Assembly (NCBI RefSeq): GCF_900182815.1
Contig: NZ_FXUA01000010.1
Coordinates: 1-64,000 of the forward strand
Length of the DNA stretch: 64,000 bases
Source of the DNA: Algoriphagus winogradskyi
Lineage (GTDB): Bacteria > Bacteroidota > Bacteroidia > Cytophagales > Cyclobacteriaceae
Direction of reading: 5' to 3'
Shown: piece after piece, positions 24,257-32,478 of the stretch
How the letters are laid out: every line of letters begins with the position of its first letter
How positions within the stretch are numbered: the stretch's first letter is position 1
Program-made: the position numbers and the translations under genes
Notes under the pieces: model-generated
Database searches by the model: none
What the model was told of the DNA's origin: nothing
What the model saw: only the letters and a program-made list of their open reading frames with translations

Positions 24257-25951
24257 TTAGCTAAGTCTAACCTCTTCCACTGAACAGCCAGTGGCAATCA
24301 TGGGGAATACATTGTCTTCTTTTTCTACTACCACTTCGAGGAAATAAGGTCCATCGTGAATCAGCATATCTTCTATAGCTTCTTGCAGATCATCCCTGAC
24401 GGAAACTTTCTGCGCTTGAATATTATATGCCTCTGCTATTTTGATGAAATCAGGATTATCAAGTTCGGTAAAAGAGTAGCGCTTGTCAAAGAACATTTGC
24501 TGCCACTGTCTTACCATTCCAAGAAAATTATTGTTAAGTAACACAATCTTCACTGGAGCCTTGGTCTGCATAATGGTACCCAATTCCTGGATCGTCATCT
24601 GGATACCTCCATCTCCTACTACACAGATTACCTGTCTGGAGAAATCATACATCTGGGCTCCTAGAGCTGCTGGAAGGGCAAAACCCATAGTTCCTAAGCC
24701 TCCAGAAGTCACTTGTGTCCGTGGTTTCTTGTAATTGAAATATCTCCAAGAGATCATTTGGTGCTGGCCTACGTCAGTGACTAGGATCGCATCATCAGCT
24801 TTGTATTTATTAACCTGATGAATTACTTCACCCATGGTCAATCCAGGCTTGGTCGGTGTCAAATCAGGATCGATGACTGTTGCTTTCTCCTGATCTGACA
24901 ATTCTTTGAATTTTGCCATCCAATCCGGATAGGTGTTTTTATTCACAGCGGCAGTCAATAATGCCAAGCTATCCTTACAGCTGCCTAATACAGCAACTTC
25001 ACATTTCACATTTTTATTGATTTCTGCCGGATCAAGTTCCAGGTGGATCACTTTAGCCTGCTTCGCGTACCGCTTTAGATCTCCGGTCACCCGGTCATCA
25101 AATCTCATTCCCACTGCGATCAAAATATCACACTGATTAGTTAGCATGTTTGGGGCATAGTTTCCATGCATGCCAAGTTTCCCCACATAGTTTGGATGAT
25201 CTTCAGACAAGGCGCCCGACCCTAATAAGGTGCATGCAGCAGGAATACCAGATTTTTCCAAAAATGCTTTCAATTCAGTTTCGGCTCCGCCAAGTACCAC
25301 GCCCTGTCCAAAAAGAACATAGGGTCTCTTAGCCATATTGATCAAGAAAGCGGCTTCCTGAATTGCAGATTTTTCAATAGGAATATGCGTTCTGTAAGAT
25401 CTAAATCCTAAGCAAGGCTCATAATTAAAATCCCCAAAATTCGTCTGAGCATCTTTGGTGATATCAATCAAAACCGGCCCTGGTCTTCCAGATTTTGCGA
25501 TATAAAATCCTTTTGCGATAGCAGGAGCGATATCTTCTACTCTCCTGACTTGGATATTCCACTTGGTACCCGGCATTGAGATGCCGACTACATCAGTCTC
25601 CTGAAAAGCATCAGTTCCTAAAAGATGTGAGGCAACTTGCCCGGTAATGCATACCAAAGGAGTGCTGTCAATCTGTGCATCCGCAAGACCTGTAATCAAA
25701 TTCGTGGCACCAGGACCAGAAGTAGCAATACAGACGCCGACTTTTCCAGACACACGAGCATACCCCTGAGCTGCATGGATTGCTCCTTGCTCATGGCGAG
25801 TTAATACATGTCTTAACTGGTCGTGATAATCATGCAATGCGTCGTATACGGGCATTATTGCTCCTCCGGGATACCCGAAGATTATTTCCGCATTCTCGGC
25901 AATGAGCGATCTGACAACGATGTCAGCACCTCTTATCATTGAATCCTTCAT
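24257..25951 (-). CDS. ilvB: Acetolactate synthase catalytic (large) subunit
   Basis: A 564-residue thiamine-diphosphate enzyme that makes acetolactate from pyruvate, or acetohydroxybutyrate from pyruvate and 2-ketobutyrate. The catalytic Glu is in VLTRHEQGAIHAAQGYAR (general TPP activation region), and the TPP/Mg2+ motif runs from GDGGIQMTIQEL to VLLNNNFLGMVRQWQ. The N-terminal GYPGGAIMPVYDAL is conserved. It starts 4 bases after ilvD ends. With the cimA route supplying 2-ketobutyrate, this one enzyme would serve valine, leucine and isoleucine. Confidence 0.97.
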   Translation of the reverse strand: MKDSMIRGADIVVRSLIAENAEIIFGYPGGAIMPVYDALHDYHDQLRHVLTRHEQGAIHAAQGYARVSGKVGVCIATSGPGATNLITGLADAQIDSTPLVCITGQVASHLLGTDAFQETDVVGISMPGTKWNIQVRRVEDIAPAIAKGFYIAKSGRPGPVLIDITKDAQTNFGDFNYEPCLGFRSYRTHIPIEKSAIQEAAFLINMAKRPYVLFGQGVVLGGAETELKAFLEKSGIPAACTLLGSGALSEDHPNYVGKLGMHGNYAPNMLTNQCDILIAVGMRFDDRVTGDLKRYAKQAKVIHLELDPAEINKNVKCEVAVLGSCKDSLALLTAAVNKNTYPDWMAKFKELSDQEKATVIDPDLTPTKPGLTMGEVIHQVNKYKADDAILVTDVGQHQMISWRYFNYKKPRTQVTSGGLGTMGFALPAALGAQMYDFSRQVICVVGDGGIQMTIQELGTIMQTKAPVKIVLLNNNFLGMVRQWQQMFFDKRYSFTELDNPDFIKIAEAYNIQAQKVSVRDDLQEAIEDMLIHDGPYFLEVVVEKEDNVFPMIATGCSVEEVRLS

Positions 25952-25955
25952 GGGC

Positions 25956-27635
25956 TTAGAATTTGTCTGTTACGCAACCTTCGGATGCGGTAGATACTAA
26001 TTTGTTGTATTTCTTTAATGTCCCCTGTAATTCAGGCATTTCTTTCTGTTTCCAGGATTTCTTTCTTTCTGCTAATTCTGCATCAGATACTGCGACTGAA
26101 AGTTTTAAGCCATCAGCATCGATGGTTATGATATCTCCATTTTGGACGAGTCCAATTGGTCCACCAGACCATGCCTCTGGGGTCACATGTCCAACGACAA
26201 AACCGTGCGTGCCTCCTGAGAACCTTCCGTCGGTAATCAACGCCACGTCAGAACCCAACCCAGCACCGATAATCATAGAAGTAGGCTTCAACATTTCCGG
26301 CATTCCCGGACCACCTTTTGGACCTATATTTCTAATGACAAGCACTTCACCTTTTTGTACTTTATGATCACGAATGGCGTCATTTGCTTCCTGCTCGGAG
26401 TCAAACACATGAGCTGGACCTGTAAACGAACTTCCTTCTTTTCCTGTAATTTTGGCGACAGCTCCTTCTGGAGCCAAATTACCATCCAAAATGCAAAGGT
26501 GCCCAGTTGCTTTTATAGGAGTCTCCAATGGATGAATGACATTCACCATAGAAACGGTCACCGGTGCTATATCTTTTAAATTCTCTTCTACAGTTTTTCC
26601 TGTCACGGTGAGACAGTCTCCATGGATAAATCCATTTTGCAACATGTATTTCATAAATGCCGGAACTCCACCTTGCTCATGCAGGTCTTCCATCATGAAT
26701 TTGCCGGATGGCTTGAAGTCACCGATCATTGGGGTTTTTGCATTTATCGCTTTGAAGTCATTTATGGTAAAATCAACCCCAGCTGTTCTAGCGATCGCTA
26801 TGATGTGCATTACAGCATTGGTACTTCCACCTAAGGCTATAGCAACAGTCACTGCATTCTCTATGCTTTTTCTAGTAACGATATCACTTGGTTTGATATC
26901 TTTCTCCAGAAGTATTCTCATGTACTTATTGACATCTCGGCATTCCTGAAGCTTCTCAGGAGAGTTTGCCGGATTAGATGCAGAATAAGGTAAAGACATT
27001 CCCAATGCTTCTATTGCCGAAGACATAGTGTTGGCTGTGTACATCCCACCACAAGCACCGGCACCAGGGCAAGCATTTCGGATTACGCCATCGTAATCTT
27101 CGTCAGAGATATTTCCATTTACTCGTTTACCAAAAGCTTCGAAAGCCGAGACGATATTCAGCTTTTCTCCTTTATAATTACCTGAAGCTATCGTACCTCC
27201 GTAAACCATGATAGAGGGCCTGTCTATACGAAGCATTCCCATCACGGCTCCTGGCATGTTCTTGTCGCAACCTGCCACAGCCACACAGCCATCAAAAGAG
27301 TGCCCAAGAATAAAAGACTCAATTGAATCCGCTATTATCTCTCTTGAGACCAAGGAATAGCGCATTCCCAGCGTCCCCATTGAAGTTCCATCAGAAATCC
27401 CAATGGTATTAAAAATTAAACCGGTCAGATCATGGTCTTGTGAAGACTCCTTGATCAGACCGGCAAAGTCGTTAAGATGCATATTGCAGGGGTTACTTTC
27501 ATAGCCACAACTGGCCACCCCTACAAAAGGCTGTTTCATCTTTTTATCACTCATCCCAGTGGCATACAACATTGCCATTCCTGCTGGATGCTCAGGATTG
27601 TCACTTATCTCCCAACTGTATTTTTTCAGGGTCAT
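25956..27635 (-). CDS. ilvD: Dihydroxy-acid dehydratase
   Basis: A 559-residue Fe-S dehydratase that forms the 2-keto acids of valine and isoleucine. Cluster cysteines and neighbours are seen in GVASCGYESNPCNMHL, VAGCDKNMPGAVMGMLR and NACPGAGACGGMYTANTM. The C-domain contains GDIITIDADGLKLSVAVSDAELAERK. It is the first structural gene of the operon. Its start codon lies only about 15 bases beyond the attenuator terminator, so expression of the entire nine-gene transcript depends on read-through there. Confidence 0.97.
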   Translation of the reverse strand: MTLKKYSWEISDNPEHPAGMAMLYATGMSDKKMKQPFVGVASCGYESNPCNMHLNDFAGLIKESSQDHDLTGLIFNTIGISDGTSMGTLGMRYSLVSREIIADSIESFILGHSFDGCVAVAGCDKNMPGAVMGMLRIDRPSIMVYGGTIASGNYKGEKLNIVSAFEAFGKRVNGNISDEDYDGVIRNACPGAGACGGMYTANTMSSAIEALGMSLPYSASNPANSPEKLQECRDVNKYMRILLEKDIKPSDIVTRKSIENAVTVAIALGGSTNAVMHIIAIARTAGVDFTINDFKAINAKTPMIGDFKPSGKFMMEDLHEQGGVPAFMKYMLQNGFIHGDCLTVTGKTVEENLKDIAPVTVSMVNVIHPLETPIKATGHLCILDGNLAPEGAVAKITGKEGSSFTGPAHVFDSEQEANDAIRDHKVQKGEVLVIRNIGPKGGPGMPEMLKPTSMIIGAGLGSDVALITDGRFSGGTHGFVVGHVTPEAWSGGPIGLVQNGDIITIDADGLKLSVAVSDAELAERKKSWKQKEMPELQGTLKKYNKLVSTASEGCVTDKF

Positions 27636-27649
27636 ATTTTAATGGGTAT

Positions 27650-27681
27650 AAAAAAAAGTGCCTCAGCTTAGTGAGGCACTT
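27650..27681 (-). terminator. Attenuator terminator of the ilv-leu operon (3:4 helix)
   Basis: On the minus strand AAGTGCCTCA pairs with TGAGGCACTT across a six-base loop (CTAAGC), followed by eight T. The 10-bp stem is perfect. It lies between the leader peptide gene and ilvD, so it acts inside the leader rather than at the end of a gene. Confidence 0.88.
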
Positions 27682-27745
27682 TAGATGTTTTTTATTTCAT
27701 TATAAATAATAGTCTAGTGCCTCACATTAAAATCTAATGAGAATA
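27656..27745 (-). promoter_or_regulatory. Transcription attenuator of the branched-chain amino acid operon
   Basis: Four segments can be traced on the minus strand. Segment 1, CTCATTA (codons 13-15 of the leader), can pair with TAATGTGAG (bulged) at its stop codon. Segment 2, GTGAGGCAC (27717-27725), is complementary to segment 3, GTGCCTCAC (in 27671-27681), forming an antiterminator of 9 perfect pairs. Segment 3 alternatively pairs with segment 4 (27656-27665) as the terminator. Ribosome stalling on Val/Ile/Leu codons would cover segment 1 and allow 2:3, giving read-through; a ribosome reaching the stop would cover segment 2 and allow termination. This is the E. coli ilv/leu logic, inferred from the pairing. 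Confidence 0.82.
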
Positions 27746-27777
27746 ATGACGCTTAGCAAAATGACTACTTTATACAT
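27727..27777 (-). CDS. ilv-leu operon leader peptide
   Basis: A 16-residue reading frame, MYKVVILLSVIILIRF, ending in TAA at 27727-27729. Ten of the 16 residues are Val, Ile or Leu (VVILL and VIILI), which is the signature of an attenuation leader controlling branched-chain amino acid synthesis. The ATG follows an A-rich stretch (CAAAAAATAGTATG), the usual Bacteroidota initiation context. It lies about 38 bases after the predicted transcription start, and the segment that pairs in the antiterminator begins two bases past its stop codon. It is too short for gene finders. The peptide itself probably has no function beyond translation. Confidence 0.85.
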   Translation of the reverse strand: MYKVVILLSVIILIRF

Positions 27778-27821
27778 ACTATTTTTTGAGACTTCCCCCA
27801 ACTCTATGTTGAAGTGTAGGA

Positions 27822-27853
27822 CAAACTTAAAACCGAATTTTGAGACTTACAAT
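27822..27853 (-). promoter_or_regulatory. Promoter of the ilv-leu operon
   Basis: Minus strand ATTG (27850-27853), 20-base spacer, TAAGTTTG (27822-27829). The -7 box is an exact TAnnTTTG; the -33 box has one mismatch. Transcription would begin near 27815, leaving a leader of about 180 bases before ilvD that contains the leader peptide and attenuator. Confidence 0.6.
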
Positions 27854-28143
27854 ATTTAATTTTACATTTTTCATCTATCTCAGTTGAAAAATGTATGCAA
27901 AATTTATTTTTTCAAAATATAAATTTTCAAAACCCTCACTTTACCCCTGTATTTCAGCAAATGATTTGTTGAAAATTTCGATTTTCAAAATTTTGTACTG
28001 ATTTCCGATTTCTTCAATATTTATCAAAAGTTATTCTCTTTTTTTTAATAAGAAAAATGATATATCATAATTACTTCAATAAATGCTAAATTTTTTACCG
28101 AATTCTCAATAAAGGAAAAGTCTTTCCCCTCTGAAATTTATTC
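27854..28143. other. AT-rich intergenic region between the divergent ilv operon and ispE
   Basis: No reading frame is credible here. The stretch is very AT-rich and repeats words such as ATTTTCAAAA. The clearest structure is a perfect 8-bp hairpin with a TTCG loop, TTGAAAAT-TTCG-ATTTTCAA at 27969-27988. It could hold regulator sites for either divergent promoter, but none is recognisable. Confidence 0.45.
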
Positions 28144-28151
28144 TAATTTTG
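28144..28151 (+). promoter_or_regulatory. -7 box of the ispE promoter
   Basis: TAATTTTG matches TAnnTTTG exactly and ends 16 bases before the ispE ATG. At the expected distance upstream the -33 position reads TCTT (28121-28124), a weak match. Confidence 0.45.
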
Positions 28152-28167
28152 ACCAAACATAATTCCA

Positions 28168-28980
28168 ATGATTTCATTTCCAAACGCTAAGATTAACCTA
28201 GGGCTTCACATCACCGCCAAAAGAAAAGATGGATACCATGATATTGAGACCTGTATGATCCCAATTCCGCTTTTTGATGCCTTGGAAATGATTATTGACA
28301 ATAAGAAAACAACTTTTGAAAGCTCTGGTCTCAACATCCCCGGCGATAAAAAGGATAATCTTATTCTAAAGGCCTACCAGCTTTTAAAGAAGGATTTCCC
28401 TAATCTTCCTCACTTAAGTATTCATCTGCATAAAAATATCCCGATGGGAGCTGGATTAGGCGGAGGCTCTGCTGATGCAGCATTTGCACTGACCTTAATG
28501 AATAATCTATTTGATCTGATTCTTGATGAGTTCTTCCTGGAGGAATATGCTGCTCAACTTGGGAGTGATTGTGCGTTTTTCATTGAAAACACACCAAAAA
28601 TTGCAACTGGGAGAGGAGAAATTCTGGAACCTATAGCGGTAAATTTAAAAGGGAATCATTTGGTTTTAATAAATCCCGGGATTCATATCGGCACAAAAGA
28701 AGCTTACGCTGGCGTCACTCCAAGTGCGCCAAAAGTGAAACTCGGAGAAGTTCTGGCTGATAAGAGACGATGGAAAGATGAACTTGTAAATGACTTTGAA
28801 GCGAGCATATTCCCCAATCATCCCGAAATCGCGAGGGTAAAAGATAAACTGTATGAAAATGGAGCTTATTACGCAGCAATGTCCGGCTCAGGTTCTTCTG
28901 TGTTTGGCTTATTTGAGGAAAAGCCAACTCAAATTGATTGGGACAATAAGTTCTTCGTATTTGAAAGCCAGTTGGTATAG
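28168..28980 (+). CDS. ispE: 4-diphosphocytidyl-2-C-methyl-D-erythritol kinase
   Basis: A 270-residue GHMP-family kinase of the non-mevalonate (MEP) isoprenoid pathway. It phosphorylates the 2-hydroxyl of CDP-methylerythritol. The start MISFPNAKINLGLHITAKRKDGYHDIET is typical; the ATP loop is IPMGAGLGGGSADAAFAL (about 90-107); SDCAFFI and AAMSGSGSSVFGLF complete the GHMP motifs. It stands alone, divergent from the ilv operon. The pathway's last enzyme gene, ispH, is also in the window at 49.0-50.0 kb. The 58 codons following the TAG stop remain open in the same frame, which may be chance. Confidence 0.96.
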   Translation: MISFPNAKINLGLHITAKRKDGYHDIETCMIPIPLFDALEMIIDNKKTTFESSGLNIPGDKKDNLILKAYQLLKKDFPNLPHLSIHLHKNIPMGAGLGGGSADAAFALTLMNNLFDLILDEFFLEEYAAQLGSDCAFFIENTPKIATGRGEILEPIAVNLKGNHLVLINPGIHIGTKEAYAGVTPSAPKVKLGEVLADKRRWKDELVNDFEASIFPNHPEIARVKDKLYENGAYYAAMSGSGSSVFGLFEEKPTQIDWDNKFFVFESQLV

Positions 28981-29157
28981 CTTAGCATTCTAAGCAATTA
29001 CGACTTCGAATCAACTAAAAAACTAAATTCTATTAATCAAATAAAGCACTTCAATAAGGCTTTTTCAAAAGCTAAAAAGCAAAATCAAACTAAAGCAAAT
29101 CCTGATTTTAATACTCAGGACTTTAAGAAACAGCTATATTTTATCTCCGTTGATTAA
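28981..29157 (+). other. Open stretch in frame after the ispE stop
   Basis: 58 sense codons directly follow the ispE TAG in the same frame and end in TAA at 29155. The sequence is Lys/Asn/Gln-rich (FNKAFSKAKKQNQTKANPDF) with no start codon near its beginning. IspE is already full length without it. It may be a decayed gene or chance; I do not claim a gene. Confidence 0.2.
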
Positions 29158-29241
29158 GCTACGCATCAAAACATTGTGATATCAATGGCGAATGAAGGCC
29201 TAGAGGTTATTTAAGGCGAATAGATGATCCCGAGGAATAAT

Positions 29242-30150
29242 TCACCCCAACGGCCGTACTGGCTTCCTCCTTTTATTCAAGTAATTCAATACGGGATAAG
29301 TAAGCACCGACACCAGAATTATCGCCGTTCCTACATAAAATTGAGGAGTCATTTTTTCGCTTTCCCCAAAAATCAATACAGCCAGAATAATACCGTATAC
29401 AGGCTCTAAGTTAATGGTCAGATTGATTGAAAAGACAGAAAGTCGCTTCATCAATTCTACCGAAACTGAGAATGCATAGACTGTACAAATCCCCCCAAGG
29501 ATAAATAACCAAAACCAATCGTAACCTACCCAAGTAAGCTGCAAACCTCCTTCAGTCATGAAATTGGAATAAATCGGCATAAAGAGTATCGTAAATAAGC
29601 AAGCACCCGCCATCTCAAAGAAGGTTATCTGATAAGGATTGTGCTTGTGGGCTAGCTTTCCATTTAAGACTGAGAAAACTGCTGCCAAAAATGATGAAGC
29701 GAGCGCCATACTTAACCCAAGCCAATAACCTGTCTCGAAACTGAAAATCACCAAAAGACCAGAAATCACCATCAAACCGAGCCCTACTTCATACCATTTG
29801 ATTTTTGTGCGATTGAATAAGGGCTCTACGAATGCAGTCCAAAGTGATGTTGTTGCCATTCCTGCCAGACAAACTGAAGCTGTAGAAACTCGAGCTGACC
29901 AGAAAAACAAAATCCAGTGCATTGCGATCACAAAGCCAACTCCAGTGACTTTGATCATATCAGGTAATGGCATCAGCAGATTTTTCTTTCTCAGCAAGAA
30001 AAGTCCAGCGACTCCTATAGATGCGATCAAGGTTCTATAAAACACCAGCTCAATCGCAGGTAAGCTAATGAGCAATCCCAGAATAGCTGTAAATCCCCAA
30101 ATGAGTACTATCAAATGAAGCATCAAGTAATCCTTGATCGTTGCGTTCAT
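29242..30150 (-). CDS. EamA/DMT-family transporter
   Basis: A 302-residue inner-membrane protein with ten predicted membrane helices arranged as two EamA repeats, the drug/metabolite transporter architecture. The first repeat begins LMLHLIVLIWGFTAILGLLISLPAIELVFYRTLIAS, and the second contains NLEPVYGIILAVLIFGESEKMTPQFYVG, the conserved E-P-x-x-x-x-x-x-x-x-x-x-x-E motif region. The C-terminus is basic (NKRRKPVRP). These proteins export or import small metabolites; the substrate is unknown. The ORF begins at 30150, immediately beside the stop of the LptF/G gene (30151), so the two are translated in series. Confidence 0.92.
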   Translation of the reverse strand: MNATIKDYLMLHLIVLIWGFTAILGLLISLPAIELVFYRTLIASIGVAGLFLLRKKNLLMPLPDMIKVTGVGFVIAMHWILFFWSARVSTASVCLAGMATTSLWTAFVEPLFNRTKIKWYEVGLGLMVISGLLVIFSFETGYWLGLSMALASSFLAAVFSVLNGKLAHKHNPYQITFFEMAGACLFTILFMPIYSNFMTEGGLQLTWVGYDWFWLFILGGICTVYAFSVSVELMKRLSVFSINLTINLEPVYGIILAVLIFGESEKMTPQFYVGTAIILVSVLTYPVLNYLNKRRKPVRPLG

Positions 30151-31224
30151 TTATCGAGGGACAGTTTTATAAAGTAATAGACCTGTAAAAGCAAAAAGGA
30201 TATTGGGGAGCCAAACGGCAAAAATCGGGTAAGTAGCTCCGTTTTCTGCAAATGTCCTAGAGAGAATAAAAAGGATGATATAAATAAATGCTAATAGGAA
30301 ACCCATCGCAATCTGAAATCCAGAACCACCTCTGGTTTTCTTTGCAGACATAATCACTCCAATAAAAGTCAAAATAATAGCCGCAAATGGGGACATAAAA
30401 CGGACATAGCGTTCGATTTTATAAAAGCCGACATTATCTGCTCCTCGCGCTTCCAACACTTTAATCTGCTTTCCTAATTCGGGAAGTTTCAAGGTTTCAT
30501 GATGATTAGGTGGCAGGTCAAAGTCTTCAGGCCGGATAGAGAGCATCGTGTCGAGTTCTTCGCCAACTGTATATTCTTCTATCCTACCTTTAAGTTTGCG
30601 TAGCCTCCAATTATTTATTGTCCAAACATTCTTGGCAGTGTCCCACTCGATATTATCTGCAGAGAGTTTAGCCAATAGCTCCCCATCTTTTATGGTTTCC
30701 AAAGTAAAAGAATAACCTATCAAAGAAGTGTTGTAAAATCGGCTGATATACGCATATGACTCTTCGCCTACTTTAATGTGGATATTTGCTTCTGAAGTGG
30801 TTTTCTCTTTTTCCAAATAATTGATGCGGAACTCAGTAACTCCCGCAGTAGCTCCTGGCAGCACCCAGCCATTCAGTAAAAAACTAGCCCCACCGATCAT
30901 AGTCGCGGCAAAGAGAAATGGTCTAAGCATTCTAATAAAGCTAACCCCACTGCTCAGTATTGCAATAATTTCCGTTCTTCCAGCCATTTTGGAAGTGATA
31001 AAAATAACCGAAATAAATACAGTGATTGGGGTCAGAAGGTTATTCAAATAAAGCCCATAATTGATCATGTATTTAAAAATCTCCCTGGAAGGAACTTCAT
31101 TCCTGATGTAGGTATCGTTCTTTTCAGTGAAATCCAAAACCAAAACCACCAGGACCAGCATTACCACTACGAAAAAGTAGGTCTTGAGAAAATCCTTGAT
31201 GATCAGTTTGTCGAGTAGCTTCAT
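30151..31224 (-). CDS. LptF/LptG family permease (YjgP/YjgQ)
   Basis: A 357-residue inner-membrane component of the lipopolysaccharide export ABC system that drives LPS from the inner to the outer membrane through LptB2FG. Three membrane helices precede a periplasmic beta-jellyroll domain (about 130-265) and three follow, the standard LptF/G topology. The start MKLLDKLIIKDFLKTYFFVV at 31224 is 2 bases after the tgt stop; the open frame runs 15 codons further into tgt without conservation. Bacteroidota often have LptF and LptG at separate loci, and which of the two this is cannot be decided here. Confidence 0.9.
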   Translation of the reverse strand: MKLLDKLIIKDFLKTYFFVVVMLVLVVLVLDFTEKNDTYIRNEVPSREIFKYMINYGLYLNNLLTPITVFISVIFITSKMAGRTEIIAILSSGVSFIRMLRPFLFAATMIGGASFLLNGWVLPGATAGVTEFRINYLEKEKTTSEANIHIKVGEESYAYISRFYNTSLIGYSFTLETIKDGELLAKLSADNIEWDTAKNVWTINNWRLRKLKGRIEEYTVGEELDTMLSIRPEDFDLPPNHHETLKLPELGKQIKVLEARGADNVGFYKIERYVRFMSPFAAIILTFIGVIMSAKKTRGGSGFQIAMGFLLAFIYIILFILSRTFAENGATYPIFAVWLPNILFAFTGLLLYKTVPR

Positions 31225-31226
31225 AA

Positions 31227-32357
31227 TTAGAGTCTGGTGCTCACTTTCTTCACCATTTGATCTTTCCAAACGGCAAAATCACCAGCTAGGATATGTTCTC
31301 TAGCTTGGCCCACAAGCCAAAGATAAAAACTTAGGTTATGAATACTGGCTATTTGAGCCGCCAAGATCTCCTTGCTGATCGTCAAATGCCTTAAATATGC
31401 TTTAGAATAGAAGGTACTCACGTATCCACCAATAGCCGGATCAATTCCACTAAAATCTTCCTTCCACTTTTCATTTCGGATATTAATAAATCCCTCAGAG
31501 GTGAATAGCATGCCATTTCGAGCATTACGTGTTGGCATTACGCAATCAAACATATCCACGCCAAGAGCAATACACTCCAGGATATTGGCGGGAGTTCCAA
31601 CCCCCATCAAGTAGCGAGGCTTATCCTGAGGCAAAATATCAGTGACTAATTCGGTCATTTCATACATCATTTCAGCAGGCTCGCCTACTGAAAGTCCGCC
31701 AATTGCATTCCCCTGCTGATTGGTAGAAGCAATGAATTCCGCACTTTGCTTACGCAAATCCTTGTATACTGAGCCTTGCACAATCGGAAACAGCGTTTGG
31801 TTGTAACCATACTTTCCTTCTGTAGCATCAAATCGATCGATACAACGAGTCAACCAGCGATGTGTCATCTCCATGGAATTCCTCGCATAGCCATATTCAC
31901 AGGGATAAGGAGTACACTCGTCAAATGCCATAATGATATCGGCTCCTATCGTTCGCTGAATATCCATGACATTCTCTGGAGTGAAATGATGTTTGGAACC
32001 GTCAATGTGAGACTTGAACATCACACCATCTTCCGTGATTTTGCGTGTTCCTGACAAAGAAAAAACCTGATATCCTCCACTATCGGTCAAGATAGGTTTC
32101 TCCCAACCATTGAATTTGTGAAGTCCTCCAGCTTTTTCCAGCACATCAAGCCCAGGCCTCAAATACAAATGATAGGTATTTCCAAGGATAATTTGAGCCT
32201 TGATATCCTGATCCAATTCCCGCTGATGAACTGCCTTCACAGAACCCGCAGTACCTACAGGCATAAAAATCGGTGTCTGAATATCACCGTGGTCAGTTTT
32301 CACTACACCTGCTCTGGCTCTACTCTTGGAATCTTGGTGGGTTAAAGTAAACTTCAT
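31227..32357 (-). CDS. tgt: tRNA-guanine transglycosylase without zinc cysteines
   Basis: A 376-residue enzyme that exchanges guanine 34 for the queuine precursor preQ1 in tRNAs with GUN anticodons. Catalytic landmarks are intact: ILGNTYHLYLRPG, ILTDSGGYQVFSLS, MAFDECTPYP, GGLSVGEPAEMMYEM and the nucleophile region DMFDCVMPTRNARNG. The usual zinc site (C-x-C-x-x-C then His) is absent: the corresponding stretch is DPAIGGYVSTFYSKAYLRHL, with no cysteine, though the His in SIHNLSFY is kept. From memory other Bacteroidota Tgt proteins share this loss. The start at 32357 (MKFTLTHQD) fits the family; the frame opens at 32393. The lptF/G-like gene follows by 2 bases. Confidence 0.93.
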   Translation of the reverse strand: MKFTLTHQDSKSRARAGVVKTDHGDIQTPIFMPVGTAGSVKAVHQRELDQDIKAQIILGNTYHLYLRPGLDVLEKAGGLHKFNGWEKPILTDSGGYQVFSLSGTRKITEDGVMFKSHIDGSKHHFTPENVMDIQRTIGADIIMAFDECTPYPCEYGYARNSMEMTHRWLTRCIDRFDATEGKYGYNQTLFPIVQGSVYKDLRKQSAEFIASTNQQGNAIGGLSVGEPAEMMYEMTELVTDILPQDKPRYLMGVGTPANILECIALGVDMFDCVMPTRNARNGMLFTSEGFINIRNEKWKEDFSGIDPAIGGYVSTFYSKAYLRHLTISKEILAAQIASIHNLSFYLWLVGQAREHILAGDFAVWKDQMVKKVSTRL

Positions 32358-32453
32358 ATCGCTAATGGGTTGCTGTTGAGACATTCTACACATTGTCTCA
32401 TTCGGCCTACAAAAATATACGCTTATTCTTAAATGGTTTGCTGAATTTGATTT

Positions 32454-32461
32454 TATATTTG
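32454..32461 (+). promoter_or_regulatory. -7 box upstream of the glycosyltransferase gene
   Basis: TATATTTG is an exact TAnnTTTG match 17 bases before the ATG at 32479. No TTTG is found at the expected 19-20 base distance upstream, so the promoter is only partly supported. Confidence 0.4.
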
Positions 32462-32478
32462 CTCAGCAAAAGCGACCT

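Noticed and set aside
27650..27853. Riboswitch or T-box upstream of ilvD
   Set aside because: No T-box consensus or known aptamer core was seen; the branched-chain-rich leader peptide with alternative helices explains the region fully.
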